From: Saprospira grandis DSM 2844 | GTDB lineage: Bacteria > Bacteroidota > Bacteroidia > Chitinophagales > Saprospiraceae | Assembly: GCA_945888475.1 (NCBI GenBank) | Contig: CAMDAB010000027.1 | Span: 1 to 34,935, forward strand | Length of the DNA: 34,935 bases | Reading direction: 5' to 3' | Shown here: piece after piece, positions 16,690-24,600 of the stretch | Position numbering within the stretch: the stretch's first letter is position 1 | Layout of the letters: the number at the start of each line of letters is the position of its first letter | Notes under the pieces: model-generated | What the model was told of the DNA's origin: nothing | Seen by the model: the letters and a program-made list of their open reading frames with translations, nothing else | Databases searched by the model: none | Program-made: the position numbers and the translations under genes

Positions 16690-17813
16690 GTCAATTTTTC
16701 AAGTTTCGCAAAATTTTTTGCAAAAACTGCAGGCATTTTTACCGAGAAGGCTCTCTGGCTTTTGTATATTAATGATTTTTCAGCCTCATCCTGATATCGA
16801 TCTGCCAAAACGTTGAAAACCCAACGCGATGGTCTGGCATTGCCTTCCATGATAACTGGCCCTTCTGTACTAAGCAAAAAATCAAGGCCAATTTCTGCAA
16901 ATTCGCCAAATTTCTGTTCAATTGCCATACAAGTGTCGAAGCTGATTTTTTTGACTTGCTCCAATATAGAGGAAGTTGAAAAATGCAAAACTTCTTCAAG
17001 CCATTCTGCTATTTCTTCAAAGGCTAAAGCTGTGCCTCCCGATTGCAGATTGGAGACATTGGAGCCTGCTTGCCCCTGTCTGAGTGCCATGCCGCTAATC
17101 TGGTAATTGCTTCCTCCTTGATTTTGGATTAATACTCTAAGATCAATTGGCGCATTCTCAAAATCAAAAATTTTTGCTTTGGGCTGAATAAAGTATTGTG
17201 CTGATTTTATCTTTTCTGATAGAAAATCTTTCAGCAGCGGCAAAGATTCAAAATGCCAGTTTTCATCGTTAAGATGATTGTTTAAGGCAAAGCCTACTTG
17301 CGTTTTTTTAACAACATAAATTCCAAGTCCTCCACTTCCGCTCTTTGGTTTGATGAAATAGCTGAACTGTTTTTCGAAAATTCCTACCGTAGCAAGCGAT
17401 TCGAAGGGCAATACTTCGAGTGTGGGTAATTTTCTTTCCTGCAAAAAGTGATGGAAAGCTGCTTTATCATCGCAGAGCAACGCCATGTCAACAGGATTCA
17501 GCACTTTAAGAGATTCGTCTTTCAGAAATTGTCTGAAATTGGCTAATTCTTTACGTTCTGTTTCCAGGGCGCTGAATGCCCTGTCGTAGATCAAATCGGG
17601 TCTTTTTTGTTTTTGACGTTGCCAATTGCCATTGTCAAAAAACCAGCCCTCGATTTCATTTTTATAAATATCGAAAGGGGAGAAGAAGAAAAAATTCAGC
17701 TCCAAATCAGCAGCGGCATTCACCATATCCTCGAAGAAAAAACGCTGTTTGCCGTATGGAGGCCATTCGGACTGTTCGAGTGCAGTGATGCCTAAGGTCG
17801 GGAACTTTATCAT
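16686..17813 (-). CDS. YheC/YheD-like ATP-grasp protein
   Basis: The 375-residue protein resembles the YheC/YheD ATP-grasp family. The start MIKFPTLGITALEQSEWPPYGKQRFFFEDMVNAA matches the family's N-terminal pattern (LGI..., PPYG...R..F). RPDLIYDRAF and a KAAFHHFLQE segment follow. The ATP-binding part has FIKPKSGSGGLGIYVVKK (about residues 152-170, the glycine-rich loop) and ends with FAEIGLDFLLSTEGPVIMEGNARPSR (about 310-340), which carries the magnesium-binding D/E and N-x-R of the ATP-grasp fold. Enzymes of this fold join a carboxylate to an amine, thiol or peptide using ATP. In Bacillus the relatives are described as spore-coat-associated, but nothing here suggests sporulation. It begins 8 bp after the map stop and is surely co-transcribed with it. 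The substrate is unknown. Confidence 0.8.
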   Translation of the reverse strand: MIKFPTLGITALEQSEWPPYGKQRFFFEDMVNAAADLELNFFFFSPFDIYKNEIEGWFFDNGNWQRQKQKRPDLIYDRAFSALETERKELANFRQFLKDESLKVLNPVDMALLCDDKAAFHHFLQERKLPTLEVLPFESLATVGIFEKQFSYFIKPKSGSGGLGIYVVKKTQVGFALNNHLNDENWHFESLPLLKDFLSEKIKSAQYFIQPKAKIFDFENAPIDLRVLIQNQGGSNYQISGMALRQGQAGSNVSNLQSGGTALAFEEIAEWLEEVLHFSTSSILEQVKKISFDTCMAIEQKFGEFAEIGLDFLLSTEGPVIMEGNARPSRWVFNVLADRYQDEAEKSLIYKSQRAFSVKMPAVFAKNFAKLEKLT

Positions 17814-17821
17814 TTGAATTT

Positions 17822-18607
17822 TCAGATGCCAGCTTTTCTTGCCAAGGCCTCTTCCACATATTGGAATGTTGATAAAATCTCAGGTTTGCCATCGATGACC
17901 GCAACATTGTGTTCGAAATGTGCCGATGGTTTTCCGTCGGCTGTGACGATGGTCCAGTTGTCGGAGGTTTTCATCACTCTGGCTGTACCCATATTAATCA
18001 TGGGTTCAATGGCGATAGTAAGGCCATTTTTAATGACTTTACCCTGTCCTCTATTTCCAAAATTAGGCACTTCTGGCGATTCGTGCATTTTTTTACCTAA
18101 GCCATGACCTACGAGTTCGCGTACCACACCATATCCATGAGCTTCGGCATAGGTTTGGATAGCATAGCCTATGTCTCCAATCCTGTTGCCACTTGTTGTA
18201 GCTTTAATACCCAGATAAAGACATTCGAGCGTTACATCGAGTAATTGCTGTTTTTCTTTACTGATGGGACCAACCGCAAAAGTATAGGCATGATCGCCAT
18301 AAAATCCATTCATAAGTACACCGCAGTCCACGGCGATGATATCTCCTTCTTCTAAAGGTCTGTTTGTTGGCAAACCGTGAACAACCTGTTCGTTTACCGA
18401 GGTTAAAATAGTGCTTGGGCAACCGTATAATCCTTTAAAACCTGGTTTTCCGCCATTGTCACATATAAATTCTTCCGCTAGTTGATCTAGTCGGTTTGGC
18501 GTAACTCCCGGCTCGATTTCTGCAGCAATCATTCCCAACGTCTTGGACACAAGCAAAGCACTTTTGCGCATTAATTCTATTTCGTCCCTGGTTTTATAGT
18601 AGATCAT
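17822..18607 (-). CDS. map: Type I methionine aminopeptidase
   Basis: This 261-residue enzyme removes the initiator methionine from nascent proteins whose second residue is small. All five metal ligands are present in their normal context: D94 (AVDCGV), D105 (YGDHAYTF), H168 (GHGLGKKMHE), E201 (AIEPM) and E232 (FEHNVAV). The substrate-binding H77 (QVVHGLP) is also seen. Length is normal for the short bacterial type I form without an N-terminal extension. The MIYYKTRDEIELMRKS start is standard. It is first in a cluster with a YheCD-like ATP-grasp gene 8 bp downstream. An exact TAnnTTTG box lies close upstream, right after the terminator of the preceding giant gene, so transcription begins afresh here. 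In most Bacteroidota map lies in or near the ribosomal protein cluster; this copy is away from it. Confidence 0.97.
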   Translation of the reverse strand: MIYYKTRDEIELMRKSALLVSKTLGMIAAEIEPGVTPNRLDQLAEEFICDNGGKPGFKGLYGCPSTILTSVNEQVVHGLPTNRPLEEGDIIAVDCGVLMNGFYGDHAYTFAVGPISKEKQQLLDVTLECLYLGIKATTSGNRIGDIGYAIQTYAEAHGYGVVRELVGHGLGKKMHESPEVPNFGNRGQGKVIKNGLTIAIEPMINMGTARVMKTSDNWTIVTADGKPSAHFEHNVAVIDGKPEILSTFQYVEEALARKAGI

Positions 18608-18632
18608 TGTGTTGTTTTTGAAAAAAGATTTG

Positions 18633-18640
18633 CAAAGGTA
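18633..18640 (-). promoter_or_regulatory. Probable -7 box of the map promoter
   Basis: TACCTTTG on the minus strand is an exact TAnnTTTG match, 26 bases before the map ATG and just past the terminator of the giant adhesin gene. No TTG stands at the ideal -33 distance because the terminator stem occupies it, so the call is tentative. Confidence 0.4.
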
Positions 18641-18674
18641 TAAAAAAACGCCGAAGCATTTTGACTTCGGCGTT
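18641..18674 (-). terminator. Rho-independent terminator after the giant adhesin gene
   Basis: A perfect 10-bp stem (AACGCCGAAG at 18647-18656 with CTTCGGCGTT at 18665-18674) with an 8-base loop is followed on the minus strand by a run of T. It lies 22 bp past the stop codon of the 8.3-kb gene. Confidence 0.9.
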
Positions 18675-18696
18675 AGAATTTTAAGTGTTCATTTGA

Positions 18697-21600
18697 TTAT
18701 CTGCTAATAACAAGGTAACCGCTTTCAGGATTTGAACCATCTCCAAAATCGAGTACATAGAAATAAGCGCCATCCGGGAGGCTATCACCATTATACATTC
18801 CATCCCAGCCATTTGGTTCGCCCTGAAATACCAGATTGCCCCAGCGGGAATAAATTTGAACTTTCATATTCGGATACAATTCGCGGCAGACGACCAATAG
18901 TTCGTCATTTATTCCGTCTCCATTGGGAGAAAGTGCATTTGGAATAAAACATCTTTCCCCATATTGAACATCAATTAAAACAACTGCACGATCGCATATA
19001 CTTGTACAAACTGGGTCGCAAATTTCATAAACGAAGCTGTCAATTCCCTGGTAATTAAAATTGGGAACATAGTTGAGCGTTCCGTTGCCGTTGATAGAAA
19101 CTGTACCATTATTTGCACTGTCGACAATGCTAATGGCAAAGCCATCGCGAACTGCATCGTTTAAAGTAACTTCCAATTCAGTAAGTGAATCCCTGAACGG
19201 AACATTGTATGCATCTTCAAAGGCACCTGGCTCCAGTTCGAAAACAACATTTACCGTTACCCTTTGTGAAATACAGCCGTTTTCGACGACATAAACACCA
19301 TATTCGCCTTCGACCGGTGATACCAGAAATACCTGAGGCGTAGTGGTAGTGTCAATGATAAAAGTAGATTCGTCCCAGATGAAGAAGGTATTTGGATCTC
19401 TGATAACAGTGTCATTTAATACGAGCACGTCGTTGATACAGAGTGGGTCGTTATAAACCAAAGCTGGAATATCTGGTAATTCTTTGACAGTTACCAATAC
19501 TGTTTCTACCCGCTGGCAGGTATTCTGATCGGTAATTGTAACCTGATATGGCCCCGAATTATTGGTAAATACAAATGGAAGAAAAGGATCTCTTGTTGTT
19601 GAACTGAATCCAATAGGTCCGCTCCAGGAATAGACATAAGGTGAAGTTGTAGGAGGATTTGCAAAAAGAGTTAGTGTGTCTCCCAAACATGGACTATTGG
19701 CCGTAGGCGTAAAGGCATCGGGTAGTGCAAATACAACTAAATCGAGTGGAACCAAAGATGTGTCTGCACATCCGTCAATATTGACAATTGCAGAATAAGC
19801 CCCGGTATCGGAAAAAGCAACCGGATCAATTATAAAGGTACTGCTGTTGCTGCCTGCAGGAATACCCTCGTAGAGCCACTGGTAGCTAAAATTAGTGCCA
19901 CTGTAAGCAGCTTGATTGGCAAAATAAAGCGTAATACTATCCCCAAAACAAGCCAATCCATCCATCGTTATAACTGGTGGAGGAACAACATTAACATCTA
20001 TGAAGAGCGTATCTGAAACTACGCAGCCTGGCAGACCCTGAGGTATAATGGTTACAATGTAATTTCCTTCATTAACACCTTGCATATTTCCAATCTGCGG
20101 ATTTTGAGCATTTGAACTGAATCCCGGACCAGCCCAGACATAGTCATAGGTAAAACCGGTTGGAGGTGGGTTGGCATATAGCTGAAGCGGCTGCCCCTCA
20201 CAAAGGAATGAGTCGAGTGCGCTGGGCTCTGGAGCATCCAGAACAACATTGACCTGAGAGATGCATGTTGAAGCATTACCGTAAAAATCGTAGGATGTTA
20301 TCGTTACTGGTACGGTACCAACATTAGCACAGGTTATAATGTTAGGAAAGAATACTGTTGTATCTACACCACAGGCATCGACGCTTGAAACGCCTAGTTC
20401 GAGCAGGGTAAGTGTATCAACCACAAAGTAAGTAAGATTTACAACAATACTCTGACAGTTGACAGTTGGGGCCACGGTATCAACAACTGTGACGGATGCA
20501 AAACAGGTGTCTCTGTTGCCGCTTGGATCGGAACCCACAACAGTAACAGTATTTAAACCGATATCATTGCAATTGTAAATTCTCGAGTTTAAACTGCCAT
20601 CGATGGTATAATTTATGGTATTACAATTGTCGGTGCTGAGTGCTGTATTGATAACATTTTGCGACAAGAGTGAGGCATTACCAGTAATATCGAGCTGAAG
20701 GGTATAGTTTGTACAATTAATAACAGGAGGGTTCACATCAATAACATTGATACTACTGCTGCAGGTCGAAGCATTTCCGTGAATATCAGTAACTGTAAGG
20801 AATAAAGTATTAGTACCATTCAGATTCGTGCAATTCAGATTAAAAGTACTTTGTCCATTCACTGTGTAGCTAAGGGGTGCGCAGGCATCGTATGAGCCAG
20901 GTTGGGAATCGAGATTGATTGCCTGAACTGTTGCATTTCCACTGGCATCGAGTTGTACTGTTAACAAATTTCTACAACGCGCAATTGGCGCTATGTTATC
21001 GACAACTGTTACCTGTGCTGTGCAGGTCGAGAAATTGCCGCTCGCATCGGCAACGCGAAGTGTAACATTATTTGTGCCTACGTTATTACAGTTGTATGTG
21101 ATATTTGGCTGGTTATTTATCAATAAATTAGAAGGTGCACCGCAGTTGTCGGTACTATTTAAGTTTATTTGCGAAGGCAATATGGTTACGACACCAGAAC
21201 TGTCGAGCGAAATTGTCCTGTTTATACAACTTGCTACAGGCCTTATCGTGTCAGAAACCGTAATTTGAGCGACGCAGGTGCCAGGATTACCACTTGCATC
21301 GAAACCTCTGATGGTATCAGAAAAAGTAGTGTTAGCATTAGCACAGGAATAAGTCCTGAAAGGCAAATTGTCAATCGTGTAATTTACTACACCACAAATA
21401 TCGGTTGCTGATCCCACTGCATTTGGAGGAACTATGACTGAGCCTGCAGCATCGAGATAGACTGTGCGGTTCGTACAGGAAACATTTGGAGCAATATTAT
21501 CGATTACTGTAATCGTGGATTGACAAAAGCTTTCGTTACCCGAATTGTCGGTGACTGTAAGGGTAACAACATTTGATCCGATATTTGTACAGTCGAAAGT

Positions 21601-24600
21601 ATCGCGGGTTTGACCATTTATAAGATAAGAAGAAATAATACAATTATCGGAACTCGAAGCATTGATTTGTGTGGCGTTGACAAAGGCAAGTCCAGATGTG
21701 TTTAAAATGGCATTGATGTTTTGACAATTTGCTACAGGAAGTACAGTGTCGCGAACAAACACTTGCGCATTACAACTCTGAGCGTTATTGGCCTGGTCTC
21801 TAACCGTTAGCGTAACGTTGTTTAAACCGATATTTGTACAGGAAAATGAGGCGGACACTGCATTGTTCACCAAGCGTGTGCTAATGATACAATTGTCGTT
21901 ACTCAAACTGTCAAGAAGGGTACCCAAAACAGTAGCAGTTCCAGTAGCTGGATTCAGAAAAACTTCAATAGGATTCGTGAAGCATCTTGCTACAGGTGCA
22001 CTTGTATCTTGTACCGTTATGAGTGATGTGCAGGTAGATGAGTTTCCGGATGCATCTCTCACGGTTAAAGTCACAGCACTGCTACCAAAATTAGAGCAAG
22101 TGAAAATTTGTGAAGCTGCGCCGTTTACAAGGAAGGACGAAACACTGCAATTGTCGGCCGAGCCATTGTTGAGTACAGCACCGGTTAGCGTTGACTGTCC
22201 GTTAGCATCGAGATTGATGCTGTAATTGGCTACACAGGAGGCTATCGGAGGTGTGATATCGTTGATTATGACAACAGAGGTACAGGTGCTCTGATTGCCA
22301 TTCTGATCTTGTACGGTAAGCGTTGCTGTATTAGGACCAAGATTGGCACAGGTATAACTGAAACTTGGCTGGCCATTTATAAAGTAGCTTAGGGTAGCCG
22401 CTCCGCAAACATCAGTACTGTTATTGTTCAATGATATGGCACTTACATTGACCGATGCAGGCGAGGCAGCGCTCAATGTTCGGGTTATAGATGGTAAACA
22501 CTGGGCAATTGGTCTTGTGGTATCCCGAACTGTAATGGTAGTTGTGCAGAAACTAGTTTGATTTGAACCATCAAACACACGCAAAGTAATGTTTTGAACC
22601 AAACCAACATTGGCACAGTTGTAATTTATCGAAGGCTGATTATTTACGGTAAAAATAGATGTATTGAGACTACAGTTATCGGAGCTACTACTATCGACCA
22701 TGACAGGAGTAAGGGTAGCTGTTCCTGTTGCGTTGTTAAGAAATACATTAAAAGGTGCACGGCATCTTGCAATAGGCACTACGGTATCAACAACGGTTAC
22801 AAGCGAGTTACAGTTCGCTGAATTGTTATTGAGATCGGTTGCACCAAGTAAAGCATTATTCAGTCCGAGATTTGCACAAGTGTATACCTGGTTATTATTG
22901 CCGTTGATCAATCTTTGCACAATTCCGCAAGCGTCATTGCTTCCGCCGTCGATTTGTAAAGGAGATACGCTAACTACGCCCAAAGCATCTAGATAAACTG
23001 TAGGATTAGAGCATATCATACTGGGTCTAACGCTATCTATAACATTAACTGTAGCCTGGCAGCTTGCACTGTTATTATTGTTGTCGATGACCGTAAGTGT
23101 AATGTTTTGAGGCGTGGAAATACTATTGCAGTTGAAATTTGCAGGACTTACAAACATGGTGTCAATTCCACAGGCATCGTTACTGCCGGCATTTATTTGA
23201 GTCGCCTGTATCGTTATAACACCAAGATTGTTGAGATAAACAGAGGTGGCCTGGCATAAAGCATTTGGTGCAATAAGATCTTGAAGGGTCACTATTGATG
23301 TACAAGAATCGGTATTGCCGTTAGCATCTGTTACCAATAGGCTAACATTGTTAGCGCCGATATTTGTACAATTAAAAGTTCTTATCGAGCTGCCATTATT
23401 GAATCTGAATGAGTTGATTCCGCATGCATCGGAAGATCCGTTGTTGAGTGTTCCTGCACTCAGTGACAAATTTCCGGATGCGTCAAGCGGCAGGGTTATG
23501 TTGCCACATATTGCTGTAGGTTTAACGCTGTCAATTACGGTGACCTGAGCACTGCAGGAGCCTACGTTACCGTTTGTATCAAAAATCTGCAAAAGAACAG
23601 TTTGCACCCCGCTATTAGAACAACTAAAAATAACAGAATCCAATCCGTTGACTTTAATAGAGGAAATACTGTTACAATTATCACTTGAACCATTATTTAC
23701 GTCAATAGGCGTTACAGCGACGGTACCAGTACTATTCAGGTAAACTGTAGTGTTGGTGCAAATTGCAAGCGGAGCAACCGTATCTATTACCGTTACTACG
23801 GCAGTACAAGAATCGGTATTGCCATTTACATCGGTCCCCCTTAAACGTACATTTAGACTTCCAATATTTGCACAGCGAACTGTATCTGTTGAGACGGAGA
23901 GTGATGCAAATCCGCAGGCGTCGGATGAACCATTATTGATGGTAGAGGGGCTGATCACTGCAAAGCCAGATGGATTAAGATACACATTTGTATTCAGGCA
24001 AGTCATACTTGGTTTTACGGTATCTCTGATTTCGATAGTTGCCAGACAGTTATTGGTATTTCCATTTTTGTCTACAACAATCAACGAAGCACTATTCGGC
24101 CCTATGTTTGTACAGTTGTAAGTCTGTGATAAGTTTCCAGAATTGTTTATGAAATAAGTATTAATGCCACAAATGTCGCTGGATCCGTTGTTGAGTTGTA
24201 AGGCATTTACCGTTACGGTTCCAGCACTATTCAAATGAGCAACAATATTTTGACAAAGTGCAATTGGTCTTGTAGTGTCGCTTACAGTAACAGTGGCGTT
24301 ACAGGTTGAAAAATTACCGTTTTGGTCATTAACCCTCAATATAGCAGTTCTCGTACCTGTGCTGTCGCAATTGTAGTTGATGTTTACGCCAACAGCAAGT
24401 CCCAAAAACTGCAGGGATGAAACGTTACAATTATCATTTGAGCTGTTGTTGATGTCAGCTGTTGTTAATGACGCATTACCTATCGCATTTAAAATTAGGG
24501 TAACATTTTGGCATTGTGCCACTGGTCTCGTAGTATCCTGGACTGTTACGGTTGCTGAGCAGGTTCTGTTGTTTCCGCTGGCATCGCTGGCCTGTAAGGT

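Noticed and set aside
16686-17813. Sporulation function for the YheCD-like gene
   Set aside because: No other sporulation gene is present and the lineage is not spore-forming.
21788-24121. Open plus-strand frames of 100-145 codons across the giant adhesin gene
   Set aside because: They are antisense shadows of the low-complexity repeats, with no family-like sequence, no starts in context, and composition dictated by the real frame.
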